In this document: positions 25,737-35,523 of the stretch, piece after piece
Position numbering within the stretch: position 1 is the first letter of the stretch
Layout of the letters: the number at the start of each line of letters is the position of its first letter
Assembly: GCA_004017535.1 (NCBI GenBank)
Contig: SAJS01000001.1
Coordinates: 682,001-746,000, forward strand
Direction of reading: 5' to 3'
DNA: 64,000 nt
Origin: Mesorhizobium sp.
GTDB taxonomy: Bacteria; Pseudomonadota; Alphaproteobacteria; Rhizobiales; Rhizobiaceae
Notes under the pieces: model-generated
Database searches by the model: none
Seen by the model: the letters and a program-made list of their open reading frames with translations, nothing else
What the model was told of the DNA's origin: nothing
Program-made: the position numbers and the translations under genes

Positions 25737-27368
25737 ATGATGCTGGAAAAGTTTGCCGTCCGTAGCTTGCTTGCAGGTGTAGCGATGACCGCGCTGCTCG
25801 CGACACCTGCCTTCGCCGTCACCCCCGCCGATACGCTGGTCGAGGGCTTCGCCATCGACGACATCATCTCGATGGATCCGGGCGAGGCGTTCGAGCTGTC
25901 GACCGCTGAGGTCACCGGCAACACCTATGATCTGCTGGTCCGTCTCGATCTCAGCGACACCTCGAAGGTCAGGCCCGACCTCGCCGATAGCTGGACGGTG
26001 TCCGACGACGGCCTGACCTACACCTTCAAGCTCAAGCCAGGGATGAAGTTCGCGTCCGGCAATCCAATCACCGCCGCCGATGTCGCCTATTCTTTCGAAC
26101 GCGCCATCAAGCTCGACAAGAGCCCGGCCTTCATCATCAACCAGTTCGGCATCAGCGGCGACAATGTCACCGAGAAAGCCAAGGCGGTCGATGACACCAC
26201 CTTCCAGTTCGTCGTCGACAAGGCATACGCACCGAGCTTCGTGCTCAACTGCCTGTCCGCCACCGTGGCCTCCGTCGTCGACTCGAAGCTGGTGAAGGAG
26301 CATGTCGCCGCCGTCACGCCGAGCGCCGACTACAAATGGGACAACGACTTCGGCAACGCCTGGCTGAAGACCGGCTATGCCGGTTCGGGCCAGTACAAGC
26401 TGCGCGAATGGCGCGCGAATGAAGCCGTCGTTCTGGAGCGCAACGACAATTACAACGGCGAGAAGGCCAAGCTCGCCCGCGTCATCTACCGCAACATGAA
26501 GGAAAGCTCGGCCCAGCGCCTGGCGCTGGAGGCGGGCGATATCGACGTCGCCCGCAACCTCGAGCCGAACGACCTCGACGCCATCGCCAAGAACGCCGAC
26601 CTCACCACCACAAGCGCGCCGAAGGGCACGGTCTATTACATCAGCCTCAACCAGAAGAACCCGAATCTCGCCAAGCCGGAAGTTCGCCAGGCGTTCAAAT
26701 ATCTGGTCGACTATGACGCGCTGAGCACCACCATTCTCAAGGGCATCGGCGAGATACATCAGTCCTTCCTGCCCAAGGGCGACCTTGGCGCCATCGACGA
26801 CAATCCCTTCAAACTCGACGTCGCCAAGGCCAAGGAATTGCTTGCCAAGGCCGGCCTGGCGGATGGTTTCAAGGTGACGATGGACGTTCGCACCGGCCAG
26901 CCGACCACCGGGATGGCGGAATCGATCCAGCAGACGCTCGGCCAGGCCGGCATCCAGTTGGAGATCATCCCAGGCGATGGTAAGCAGACGCTTACCAAAT
27001 ATCGCGCCCGCAACCACGACATCTATATCGGCAACTGGGGCCAGGACTATTTCGATCCCAATTCGAACGCCCAGACCTTCGCCTCGAATCCGGACAATTC
27101 CGACGCCGCCAAGATCAAGACATTGGCCTGGCGCAACGCCTGGGACATCCCGGACCTGACCAAGCAGACCGAGGCGGCGCTTCTGGAAAAGGATTCGGGC
27201 AAGCGCGCCGATATGTACAAGGATCTGCAGAAGAAGATCCTCGACACCAGCCCCTTCGTCATCATCCACCAGCAGCTGGAAGTGGCGGGCCTGCGCAAGA
27301 ACCTCAAGGGCTTTAAGCTCGGCCCCAGCTTCGACACCAACTTCGTCGGCCCGGTCTCGAAGGAATAG
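25737..27368 (+). CDS. Peptide/oligopeptide ABC transporter substrate-binding protein
   Basis: 543 residues from an ATG preceded by AGGGAA, after a 267-base non-coding leader in which I see no RNA gene. The Sec signal peptide ends in ATPAFA. The family-5 binding fold is shown by DLADSWTVSDDGLTYTFKLKPGMKF and AADVAYSFERA. It starts a five-gene importer operon; the ligand (di- or oligopeptide, opine or similar) cannot be read from the sequence. Confidence 0.92.
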   Translation: MMLEKFAVRSLLAGVAMTALLATPAFAVTPADTLVEGFAIDDIISMDPGEAFELSTAEVTGNTYDLLVRLDLSDTSKVRPDLADSWTVSDDGLTYTFKLKPGMKFASGNPITAADVAYSFERAIKLDKSPAFIINQFGISGDNVTEKAKAVDDTTFQFVVDKAYAPSFVLNCLSATVASVVDSKLVKEHVAAVTPSADYKWDNDFGNAWLKTGYAGSGQYKLREWRANEAVVLERNDNYNGEKAKLARVIYRNMKESSAQRLALEAGDIDVARNLEPNDLDAIAKNADLTTTSAPKGTVYYISLNQKNPNLAKPEVRQAFKYLVDYDALSTTILKGIGEIHQSFLPKGDLGAIDDNPFKLDVAKAKELLAKAGLADGFKVTMDVRTGQPTTGMAESIQQTLGQAGIQLEIIPGDGKQTLTKYRARNHDIYIGNWGQDYFDPNSNAQTFASNPDNSDAAKIKTLAWRNAWDIPDLTKQTEAALLEKDSGKRADMYKDLQKKILDTSPFVIIHQQLEVAGLRKNLKGFKLGPSFDTNFVGPVSKE

Positions 27369-27386
27369 CGTTCTCGGACGCCCCGC

Positions 27387-28454
27387 GTGAGCGTAGCTGA
27401 AAACCAGGCGGCGGCCGGGCGCGGCAGCACTCGCACCGTCGCCATTCTATCCTCGCTCGGCCGCTTCCTGGTCGTTGCCGTGACGACTTATCTCGGCCTG
27501 CTCGCGGTGACCTTCTTCATCGGCCGCGTCATCCCGATCGATCCGGTGCTGGCCGTGCTGGGCGACAGGGCTCCCACCGCCGTCGTCGAGCGCACGCGCC
27601 GCGAGATGGGGCTCGATCTGCCCTGGATCGAGCAATTCTACCTCTATGTCAAAGCAGCGTTGAGGGGCGACTTCGGCACCTCGGTGCTGACCACCAATCC
27701 GGTGATGTCCGATATCCGCCGCGTCTTTCCGGCGACCATCGAGCTGGCGACGCTGGGCACGATCATCGGTGCCGTCATCGGCGTGCCGCTAGGCGTGCTG
27801 GCCGCCGTCAAGCGCGGCAGCCTGATCGACCAGATCGCCCGCGTCGTCGGCCTGATCGGCTATTCCGTGCCGATCTTCTGGCTGGGACTGCTCGGCCTGG
27901 TGCTGTTCTACGCTAAGCTGCAATGGATCGCTTTCCCGGCGCGGCTCGACGTCGTCTACGAGTACACCTTCACGCCGATTACCGGCTTCTATCTGCTCGA
28001 TGCCGCGATCCAGGGCCAGTGGGACGTTTTCCACGACGCCTGGCGTCATATCGTCCTGCCGGCCGCGCTGCTCGGCTATCTGTCGCTCGCCTATATCAGC
28101 CGCATGACCCGCTCCTTCATGCTGAACGAGCTGGCGCAGGAATATATCGTCGCGGCGCGTGCCAAGGGCCTGTCGGAGACGCGCGTCATCTGGGGCCATG
28201 CGCTGCGCAACGCCGCCGTGCCGATGGTGACGGTGATCGCGCTTTCCTATGCCAACCTGCTCGAAGGCTCGGTGCTGACCGAGACCGTCTTCTCCTGGCC
28301 GGGCATAGGCCTCTACATCACCAATTCGCTGCAGAATGCCGACATGAATGCCGTGCTCGGCGGCACCATCGCCATCGGCTCGGTCTTCATCGCCATCAAC
28401 CTCCTGTCCGATCTGCTCTACCGGCTGCTCGATCCCAGGACGAAGATCGGATGA
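27387..28454 (+). CDS. Peptide ABC transporter permease, DppB type
   Basis: 355 residues from GTG. Six transmembrane helices are visible, the first being FLVVAVTTYLGLLAVTFFIG. The family motif RREMGLDLPWIEQF follows it, and the EAA loop reads [21 protein letters not shown]. It begins 18 bases after the binding-protein gene and overlaps the next permease gene by four bases. Confidence 0.92.
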   Translation: MSVAENQAAAGRGSTRTVAILSSLGRFLVVAVTTYLGLLAVTFFIGRVIPIDPVLAVLGDRAPTAVVERTRREMGLDLPWIEQFYLYVKAALRGDFGTSVLTTNPVMSDIRRVFPATIELATLGTIIGAVIGVPLGVLAAVKRGSLIDQIARVVGLIGYSVPIFWLGLLGLVLFYAKLQWIAFPARLDVVYEYTFTPITGFYLLDAAIQGQWDVFHDAWRHIVLPAALLGYLSLAYISRMTRSFMLNELAQEYIVAARAKGLSETRVIWGHALRNAAVPMVTVIALSYANLLEGSVLTETVFSWPGIGLYITNSLQNADMNAVLGGTIAIGSVFIAINLLSDLLYRLLDPRTKIG

Positions 28455-29371
28455 GCGCTGAAACCATCCAATCCAGGCGCGAATGGCTGCTCAGCGACCA
28501 GCCGGCCTCGCGCCTGCAGGCAAGGCTCGGCCGCGCCTATGTGTCCTGGCGGCGCTTTTCCGCCAACCGGCTGGCCCTGGTCGGCATGCTCATCATCATT
28601 GCGCTGTTGGTGGTCGCGGCTTTCGCCGATGTGCTGGCGCCCTATTCGCCGACCGTGGGCGACCTGAAGAACGCCCGCCTGCTGGCACCAAGCGCCGCGC
28701 ATTGGTTCGGGACCGACGACCTTGGCCGCGACATCTATTCGCGCATCGTCTACGGCGCGCGCTGGACGCTTTATGTGGTCATCCTCGTCGCCATCATCGC
28801 CGCGCCCATCGGGCTGCTGGTCGGCACTGTCGCCGGTTACGCCGGCGGCTGGACCGACACTATCCTGATGCGCGTCACCGACATCTTCCTTGCCTTTCCG
28901 AAGCTGGTGCTGGCGCTCGCCTTCGTGGCCGCGCTCGGTCCCGGCATCGAGAACGCGGTGCTGGCGATCGCCATCACCTCCTGGCCGCCCTATGCGCGCA
29001 TCGCCCGCGCCGAAACGCTGACGGTGCGCAACTCCGATTACATCAAGGCGGTGCAACTGATGGGTGCCTCGCCTGTCCGCATCGTGCTGCGCCACATCAT
29101 GCCGCTCTGCATCTCCTCGTTGATCATCCGCGTGACGCTGGACATGGCGGGCATCATCCTGACCGCCGCCGGCCTCGGCTTCCTAGGTCTCGGGGCGCAG
29201 CCGCCGCTGCCCGAATGGGGCGCGATGATCGCGTCCGGCCGTCGCTTCATCCTCGACCAGTGGTGGGTGGCCGCGGCCCCAGGTGCCGCGATCCTTATCG
29301 TCAGCCTCGGCTTCAACCTCCTCGGCGACGGCCTGCGCGACGCGCTCGATCCACGGAGCGGCGACCAATGA
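28451..29371 (+). CDS. Peptide ABC transporter permease, DppC type
   Basis: 306 residues. The N-terminal cytoplasmic segment leads into the OppC-type first helix (NRLALVGMLIIIALLVVAAFA). The motif HWFGTDDLGRDIYSRIVYG is characteristic. The EAA loop is VQLMGASPVRIVLRHIMP. The start ATGA overlaps the previous stop. Confidence 0.92.
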   Translation: MSAETIQSRREWLLSDQPASRLQARLGRAYVSWRRFSANRLALVGMLIIIALLVVAAFADVLAPYSPTVGDLKNARLLAPSAAHWFGTDDLGRDIYSRIVYGARWTLYVVILVAIIAAPIGLLVGTVAGYAGGWTDTILMRVTDIFLAFPKLVLALAFVAALGPGIENAVLAIAITSWPPYARIARAETLTVRNSDYIKAVQLMGASPVRIVLRHIMPLCISSLIIRVTLDMAGIILTAAGLGFLGLGAQPPLPEWGAMIASGRRFILDQWWVAAAPGAAILIVSLGFNLLGDGLRDALDPRSGDQ

Positions 29372-29381
29372 GCGGTGACCA

Positions 29382-30218
29382 ATGAACGACACGCTCCTTG
29401 AAGTCGACGACCTGCGCGTCACCTTCCCGACCCGCACAGGTCTTGTGCAGGCCGTGCGGGGCGTTTCCTTCTCGCTCGGCCGCGAGCGGTTGGGCATTGT
29501 CGGCGAGAGCGGCTCCGGCAAATCGCAGACCGGCCGCGCCATCATGGGGCTGACCCCGCCGCAGGCCGAGGTGTCGGCGAAGAAGCTCGCCTTCGATGGC
29601 ATCGACCTGCTCTCGATCTCGCCTCGCCAGCGCCGGTCGCTGCGAGGAAACCGTATCGCGATGATCCTGCAAGACCCGAAATATTCGCTGGATCCGGTCA
29701 TGACCATCGGCCGCCAGATCATCGAAACGTTGCGCACCCACGAAAAAGTCTGCAAGGCCGAGGCGCGCGAACGGGCTCTGGCCATGCTGCAGGCGGTGCA
29801 GATCCGCGACCCGGCCCGCGTCTTCGACCTTTATCCCCATGAGGTCTCGGGCGGCATGGGCCAGCGCGCCATGATCGCCATGATGCTGGTCACCGGACCC
29901 GAGCTAATGATCGCCGATGAGCCGACCTCGGCGCTCGACGTCACCGTGCAGCTCGACGTGCTCAAGATACTCGACAAGCTGGTCGCCGAGCGCGGCATGG
30001 GCCTGATCTTCATCTCGCATGATCTGCGCCTGGTCTCGTCCTTCTGCGACCGTGTCGTCGTCATGTATGCCGGCAAGGTTGTCGAGCAGATCAAGGCTTC
30101 CGAACTGCGTGATGCCCAGCACCCCTATACGCGCGGTCTGCTCAACTGCATGCCGAGGATCGGCTTCGAGCGCCATCCGCTGCCGGTGCTCGACCGCAAG
30201 CCGGAGTGGGCGGCATGA
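29382..30218 (+). CDS. Peptide ABC transporter ATPase, DppD type
   Basis: 278 residues with one ABC ATPase domain: Walker A GESGSGKS, Q-loop LQDPKYSLDP, signature SGGMGQRAM, Walker B LMIADEPTSALD and H-loop ISHDL. The signature has an unusual Met-Gly in place of the common Gln-Arg pair (GGMGQR), seen in some Dpp/Opp ATPases. It pairs with the following ATPase to drive import. Confidence 0.93.
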   Translation: MNDTLLEVDDLRVTFPTRTGLVQAVRGVSFSLGRERLGIVGESGSGKSQTGRAIMGLTPPQAEVSAKKLAFDGIDLLSISPRQRRSLRGNRIAMILQDPKYSLDPVMTIGRQIIETLRTHEKVCKAEARERALAMLQAVQIRDPARVFDLYPHEVSGGMGQRAMIAMMLVTGPELMIADEPTSALDVTVQLDVLKILDKLVAERGMGLIFISHDLRLVSSFCDRVVVMYAGKVVEQIKASELRDAQHPYTRGLLNCMPRIGFERHPLPVLDRKPEWAA

Positions 30219-30964
30219 CGGCCAAAATCGCCATCCAAGGGCTGGAAGTGGTCTTCGACCGTTTTCGCGCGCTGAAGGGCGTGGATCTCGACGTGAGGGA
30301 AGGCGAATCCTATGGCTTGGTCGGCGAAAGCGGTTCCGGCAAGTCGACGCTGCTGAGGGCCATCACCGGCCTTGCGCCTGCCGCCTCGGGCACCATCACC
30401 GTCAACGGCAAGCCCCTCGGCAAAACCCGCGACAAGGCCTTCTACCGCGAAGTGCAGATGGTGTTCCAGGATCCCTACGGCTCGCTGCATCCGCGCCAGA
30501 CCGTCGACCGCCTGCTGCAGGAGCCCCTCGCGATCCATGGCATTGCCGATGGCGAGAAGCGTATCGAGCGCGCGCTGGACGAGGTCGGCCTCGGCAAGGG
30601 CTTCCGCTTCCGCTATGCGCACCAGCTCTCCGGCGGCCAACGCCAGCGCGTCGCCATCGCGCGTGCGCTGATCCTCGAACCCTCGATCCTTCTGCTCGAC
30701 GAGCCGACCTCGGCGCTCGACGCCTCTGTGCAGGCCGAAGTGCTGAACCTTCTGGAAGAGGTCCGTCGCCGCCGCAAGCTCACCTTCCTGATGGTCAGCC
30801 ACGACCTCGCCATCATCACCCATATGTGCGAGCGGCTGATGGTGATGCAGAATGGCGAGGCGGTGGAGACGCTGACCGCGAGCCAGCTGATCGGCCATCG
30901 GGTGAGCGAGGATTATACGCGCAATCTGCTGAGGGCGAGCGAGGGGTTCTTGCGGACAGCTTGA
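30215..30964 (+). CDS. Peptide ABC transporter ATPase, DppF type
   Basis: 249 residues from an ATG overlapping the previous stop (ATGA); a GTG nine bases earlier is possible. Walker A GESGSGKST, Q-loop FQDPYGSLHPRQ, signature LSGGQRQRVAIARAL and Walker B LLLDEPTSALD are intact. It is the last transporter gene of the operon. Confidence 0.93.
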   Translation: MTAKIAIQGLEVVFDRFRALKGVDLDVREGESYGLVGESGSGKSTLLRAITGLAPAASGTITVNGKPLGKTRDKAFYREVQMVFQDPYGSLHPRQTVDRLLQEPLAIHGIADGEKRIERALDEVGLGKGFRFRYAHQLSGGQRQRVAIARALILEPSILLLDEPTSALDASVQAEVLNLLEEVRRRRKLTFLMVSHDLAIITHMCERLMVMQNGEAVETLTASQLIGHRVSEDYTRNLLRASEGFLRTA

Positions 30965-31004
30965 TATGGTCCTGTTGACGCATGGCCAATTTAGGAGATT
31001 TCGC

Positions 31005-31343
31005 ATGGAGCGATGGGACTTTGAAGACCCACCGAACGTCGCGGTCTTATCGGCCAAGGACATATTCAGCCACGGCGACTGGATCGCATACGTTGTGCAC
31101 GAAAATGACGATGACGACGACGATAATGATGAAGGGGGCAGTTGGCAGTTCTACAGCAGCGACACGCGGGATCGGAATGAAAGCGACATGATGCTCGTAG
31201 GCTTGCAAGAGGTGGTTGACCGGGACAAAAGCATCCTGGAATTGGCCGATTTGCCAAAGGGTTGGCACGCTTGGCGCAGCTCAAGGTCATCACCGTGGCA
31301 GCGCGCCAAGTCGCGTCCTCTCGGCCTTCGCGATGACGAATGA
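31005..31343 (+). CDS. DUF2185/Imm33-like small acidic protein
   Basis: 112 residues from an ATG preceded by AGGAG. It has an acidic run, NDDDDDDNDE, in the middle, then GSWQFYSSDTRDRNESDMM and a region ending SILELADLPKGWHAW. This order (VLSxK...WxFxSxD...DPSIxxLLDxPxG) recalls the DUF2185/Imm33 family, whose members include immunity proteins of polymorphic toxin systems. The match is by eye. GC is a little lower than in the preceding operon. It is convergent with the RND pump gene, five bases away. No toxin gene is adjacent. Confidence 0.6.
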   Translation: MERWDFEDPPNVAVLSAKDIFSHGDWIAYVVHENDDDDDDNDEGGSWQFYSSDTRDRNESDMMLVGLQEVVDRDKSILELADLPKGWHAWRSSRSSPWQRAKSRPLGLRDDE

Positions 31344-31348
31344 CGGCC

Positions 31349-34300
31349 TTAGGTTGGGGTGGCCTGCGCCAGATCTCCGGTCTCTGAAACAGCCACGCTT
31401 TCCCTATCTTTCGGCTCCTTGATCCTGAACCACGTCACGTAAAGTGCCGGCAGGAACAGCAGCGTGATCGCCGTGCCGGCGATGATGCCGCCCATCATGG
31501 CGTAGGCCATCGGCCCCCAGAACACTTCGCGCGCGATCGGGATCAGCGCGAGACTTGCCGCCGCGGCCGTCAGCGCGATGGGCCGCATGCGGTGCTCGGT
31601 CGCTTCGATCACGGCCGCCCAGCGGTCCTTGCCTTCGGCGACGAGGTCCTCGATCTGCACGATCAGGATAACCGAGTTGCGGATCAGGATGCCGATCAGC
31701 GCCAGCACGCCGAGTATGGCGACGAAGCCCAACGGCGCGCCGCTGGGAACGAGCGCCGCCACCACGCCGATCAGGCCGAGCGGCGCCACCGCCACCACCA
31801 GGAACAGGCGCTGGAAGCTCTGCAACTGCACCATCAGGATGGTCGCCATGATGAACAGCATCAACGGCACCACGGCCGCGATCGGGCCCTGGCTCTTGGC
31901 GCTTTCCTCGACCGAACCCGCCGTCTCGACCGAATAGCCGGGCGGCAGCTTGGCGATGAAGGCATCGACCGACGGCTTCAGCTCGTTGACGACGGTCGCC
32001 GGCAGCACGTCGCCGACCAGGCCGGCGCGCACCGTGATCGTCGGCGTGCGGTTGCGCCGCCAGACCGTCGGCTGTTCAAGGTCGTAGCGGAAATTGGCGA
32101 CCGCGGCGAGCGGGATCGACTCGCCGTTTCCGGTCGGCAGTTGCATGTTCTGCAGCGTCTCGATCGAGCCGCGCTCGGCCTCGCGCGACCGCGCCACGAC
32201 GTCGATGAGATAGATCGCGTCGCGCACCTGCGTGATCGTCGAGCCGCCCACCGTGCTGTTCAGCGCGCTGGCGATTTCGGAAGAGGTGATGCCGAGCTGG
32301 CGCGCCTTGTCCTGCAGCACGTCGACCCTCAGCACGCGCTGCGGTTCGTTCCAGTCGAAGGTGGGGGCGGCGAGCTTCGGATTGGCCGAGATCACGCCGG
32401 CAAACTGCTGCGCCAGTTCCCGCACCGCCTGGATATCGGGACCGCCGACGCGGTACTGCACCGGCCTGCCGACCGGCGGGCCGAGCTCCAGCAATTTGAC
32501 GAACGCGTCGGTGCCGACGAATTCCTCGCGCAGCAGCTTCTCCAGCGCCGGCTTCACCCGGTTGCGCGCCTCGATGTTCTTGGTGACGATGACGGTCTGG
32601 CCGAAATAGGGATTGGCCGGCTGCACGTCATAGGCCAGCACGAAGCGCACGGCACCCTCGCCGATATAGGAGGAGAAGTGGTCGATGTCGGGATTGCCGG
32701 CCAGCGCCCGCTGCTCGAAGCGCTCCATCTGGTCGCGCGTCTCGGTGATCGAGGAATTCTGCGGCAGGTTCCAGTCGACGATCAGCTCCGGCCGGTCGGA
32801 GGGCGGGAAGAACTGCTGCTGCACGAGGCCGAAGCCGGCGACCGAGGCGGCGAACACAAGCACCGTCACGATGATCGTCAGCCAGTGCCGGCGCACGGAG
32901 AAGACAAGCACGCGCCGGAACAGCGAGGTGAAGCGTCCTGGCTGGTCGTGATGCTTCTCCTTCATCGTCGCCGGCAGGATGGTGACGCCGAGCAGCGGCG
33001 CGAACAGCACCGCCACGATCCATGACACCAGCAGCGACACCGCGATGACGACGAACAGCGTGAAGGTGTACTCGCCCGCCGCGCTGGAGTTGAGGCCGAT
33101 CGGGATGAAGCCGGCGACCGTCACCAGCGTGCCGGTCAGCATCGGAAAGGCGGTCGAGGTGTAGACGTAGGTTGCCGCCTTGCGCAGATTGTCGCCGACT
33201 TCCAGCCGCGCCACCATCATCTCGACCGCGATCATTGCGTCGTCGACCAAAAGGCCGAGTGCGATGATCAGCGCGCCAAGCGAAATGCGCTGCAGCGAGA
33301 TGCCGAGATAGGCCATCACCGTGAAGGTGATGGCCAGCACCAGCGGGATCGACAGCGCGACGACGAAGCCGGCGCGCAGGCCGAGGCTGATGAAGGACAC
33401 CGCAAGCACGATGGCCACCGCCTCGAACAGCGCCCGCGTGAAGCCTGAGACCGCCTCCTCGACGATCACAGGCTGGTCGGCCACCAGATGCACGCCGACG
33501 CCAACCGGCAGGTCGGCCAGCACCTTCTGCATCTCCTCGTGCACCGCCTCGCCGAATTTCAGCAGATTGGCGTTGGGCTTCATGCCGATGGCAAGCCCGA
33601 TCGCGTCCTGCCCGTTGAAGCGGAACAGGGCCGTCGGCGGGTCCACATAGCCGCGCCGGATCGTCGCTACGTCGCTCAGCCGGAAGAAGCGATCGTTGAC
33701 GCGCAAATTGATGGCCTGCAGGCTTTCCTCGGAGGTGAACTGGCCGCCGACGCGCACGCTGATCCGCTCCGGGCCGGACTGGATGACGCCGGACGGCGTG
33801 ATCGCGTTCTGCGCCTGCAGGCTGGCCACGATTTGCTGCTGATTGAGGCCGAGCGCCGCGATCTGGCGCGTCGAGAACTCGAGATAGATGGCCTCGTCCT
33901 GCGCGCCGACCAGATCGACCTTGCCGGCATTCGGCACGGTCAGGATCTTGGTGCGGACATCCTCCACGTAATCGCGCAATTGGCGCGGCGTCAGCCCCTC
34001 GGCGGTGAAGGCATAGATGTTGCCGTAGACGTCGCCGAAGCGGTCGTTGAAGAACGGTCCCTGCACGCCCTGCGGAAGCTGCGCCTTGATGTCGTTGACC
34101 ATGTTGCGCACCTGAAGCCAGTTCGGCACGACGTCGCGCGCCTTGGTGGTGTCCTTCAGGTTGACGAAGACGACCGTTTGGCCGGCAGTGGTGACCGATT
34201 TGGTGTAGTCGAGGCTGTCGAGCTCCTCGAGCTTCTTCTCGATGCGGTCGGTCACCTGCTGCACCGTCTCCTTGACCGATGCGCCTGGCCAGTTGGCCTG

Positions 34301-34450
34301 GATGATCATGGTCTTGATGGTGAAGGCGGGATCTTCCTCGCGGCCAAGATCGAGATAGGAGAAGATGCCAGCCACCACGAAGACCAGCATGGAATACCAG
34401 ACCATGGATCGGTGACTGAGCGCCCAGTCAGAGAGGTTGAAGCCCTTCAT
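31349..34450 (-). CDS. RND efflux transporter permease
   Basis: 1033 residues with the twelve-helix RND layout. The N-terminal helix begins NLSDWALSHRSMVWYS, two large periplasmic loops are present, and helix 4 carries the proton-relay pair in LGLLVDDAMIAVEMM. The sequence is of the AcrB/MexF-like hydrophobe-amphiphile efflux superfamily; the substrate is unknown. Its start overlaps the stop of the adaptor gene by one base (TGATG). No outer-membrane channel gene is present in this operon, so a shared one is likely used. Confidence 0.93.
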   Translation of the reverse strand: MKGFNLSDWALSHRSMVWYSMLVFVVAGIFSYLDLGREEDPAFTIKTMIIQANWPGASVKETVQQVTDRIEKKLEELDSLDYTKSVTTAGQTVVFVNLKDTTKARDVVPNWLQVRNMVNDIKAQLPQGVQGPFFNDRFGDVYGNIYAFTAEGLTPRQLRDYVEDVRTKILTVPNAGKVDLVGAQDEAIYLEFSTRQIAALGLNQQQIVASLQAQNAITPSGVIQSGPERISVRVGGQFTSEESLQAINLRVNDRFFRLSDVATIRRGYVDPPTALFRFNGQDAIGLAIGMKPNANLLKFGEAVHEEMQKVLADLPVGVGVHLVADQPVIVEEAVSGFTRALFEAVAIVLAVSFISLGLRAGFVVALSIPLVLAITFTVMAYLGISLQRISLGALIIALGLLVDDAMIAVEMMVARLEVGDNLRKAATYVYTSTAFPMLTGTLVTVAGFIPIGLNSSAAGEYTFTLFVVIAVSLLVSWIVAVLFAPLLGVTILPATMKEKHHDQPGRFTSLFRRVLVFSVRRHWLTIIVTVLVFAASVAGFGLVQQQFFPPSDRPELIVDWNLPQNSSITETRDQMERFEQRALAGNPDIDHFSSYIGEGAVRFVLAYDVQPANPYFGQTVIVTKNIEARNRVKPALEKLLREEFVGTDAFVKLLELGPPVGRPVQYRVGGPDIQAVRELAQQFAGVISANPKLAAPTFDWNEPQRVLRVDVLQDKARQLGITSSEIASALNSTVGGSTITQVRDAIYLIDVVARSREAERGSIETLQNMQLPTGNGESIPLAAVANFRYDLEQPTVWRRNRTPTITVRAGLVGDVLPATVVNELKPSVDAFIAKLPPGYSVETAGSVEESAKSQGPIAAVVPLMLFIMATILMVQLQSFQRLFLVVAVAPLGLIGVVAALVPSGAPLGFVAILGVLALIGILIRNSVILIVQIEDLVAEGKDRWAAVIEATEHRMRPIALTAAAASLALIPIAREVFWGPMAYAMMGGIIAGTAITLLFLPALYVTWFRIKEPKDRESVAVSETGDLAQATPT

Positions 34451-35523
34451 CAGACGCCGCCCTCGGGCACTTTGACCTTCTGGCCTTCGCTCAGGCTGTG
34501 GACGCCGGCGGTGACGACGCGCATGCCTGCCTCGAGCCCTCCGGCCACCGTGAAGCTGCCGCCGTTCTTCGACGCGACCTTGATCTCGCGCGTGCTCACG
34601 CTGGAGGATTGCGGATCGACGATCCAGACTTTCTCCGAGCCGTCTTTTTCGAGCAGCGCCGATATCGGCAGTTCGATCGTCGGGTTGACCTCGGCCACGC
34701 GCGTCGCCGTGATCGTCGAGCCCAGCCGGAATGCCGTCGGCGGATCGATGAGCGTCAGCTTCACGCGCCGTGTGCGGGTGGCGCCTTCCGACTGCGGCGC
34801 GATCTCGCGCAGCTTGGCCTGTGTCTTGATCGTCGGCAGCGATTGCAGGACGATCTCGAAGGGCATGCCGACGGTGAGAGCGCCGGTCAGCTGGTCGGGG
34901 ATGTCGACCACCGCCTCGCGCGGGTCGGTGCGTGCCACGGTGACGACGATCTGCCCGGCCGAAACGGTCTGGCCGACCTCGGCGCCGACCGCGGTGACGA
35001 CGCCGTCGAAATCGGAGAACAGCCGGGCATAGCCAAGCTGCTCCTGCGACTTGGCCAAGGCGGCATTAGCGCGCTCGACGCCGGCTTCCGCTGCTTGCCG
35101 CGCCTGTTTCGCGGCGTCGAATGTCGCCTGCGATGTGTTGGCCGAGGCAAGCAGCTGGCGCTGGCGATCCTCGCTGGCGGCGGCGTTGATGAACTGCGCC
35201 TGGGCGTTCGACAGATCGGCCTTCGAGGCCTGGACGGCAAGCTCCAGCGCCGTCGGATCCAGCGCCGCGATCGTCGTGCCCTTGGTGACGAGGTCGCCGA
35301 CCTTGACGTCGCGCGAGACGACGCGGCCGAGCAGGCGGAAGGCGAGGTCGGCACTGTATTGCGGCTCGACCGAACCGGCGAAGCCGAAGGCTTCGACGGT
35401 CTTCGGCTCGACCACCACCGAAAGCACCGGCCGGATGACCTCCGGCGGCTTCTCTTCCGAGCGCGAGCAGGCGGCGAGCGCGGCAAGGACGACCAGGGGA
35501 GCGACGTGCCGCAACCGGTTCAT
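34450..35523 (-). CDS. RND efflux periplasmic adaptor subunit (second of two)
   Basis: 357 residues. The N-terminus has a lipoprotein-type signal (PLVVLAALAACS), so it is probably lipid-anchored. The membrane-fusion architecture is clear: barrel-sandwich halves around GRVVSRDVKVGDLVTKG and SDFDGVVTAVGAEVGQTV flanking a coiled coil (about 95-160), then a beta-barrel. It links the inner-membrane pump to an outer-membrane channel. ATGA overlaps the upstream adaptor stop. Confidence 0.92.
   Translation of the reverse strand: MNRLRHVAPLVVLAALAACSRSEEKPPEVIRPVLSVVVEPKTVEAFGFAGSVEPQYSADLAFRLLGRVVSRDVKVGDLVTKGTTIAALDPTALELAVQASKADLSNAQAQFINAAASEDRQRQLLASANTSQATFDAAKQARQAAEAGVERANAALAKSQEQLGYARLFSDFDGVVTAVGAEVGQTVSAGQIVVTVARTDPREAVVDIPDQLTGALTVGMPFEIVLQSLPTIKTQAKLREIAPQSEGATRTRRVKLTLIDPPTAFRLGSTITATRVAEVNPTIELPISALLEKDGSEKVWIVDPQSSSVSTREIKVASKNGGSFTVAGGLEAGMRVVTAGVHSLSEGQKVKVPEGGV

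Noticed and set aside
25656-27269. 537-codon minus-strand open frame opposite the peptide-binding protein
   Set aside because: Antisense shadow; the binding-protein frame has a signal peptide and family motifs.
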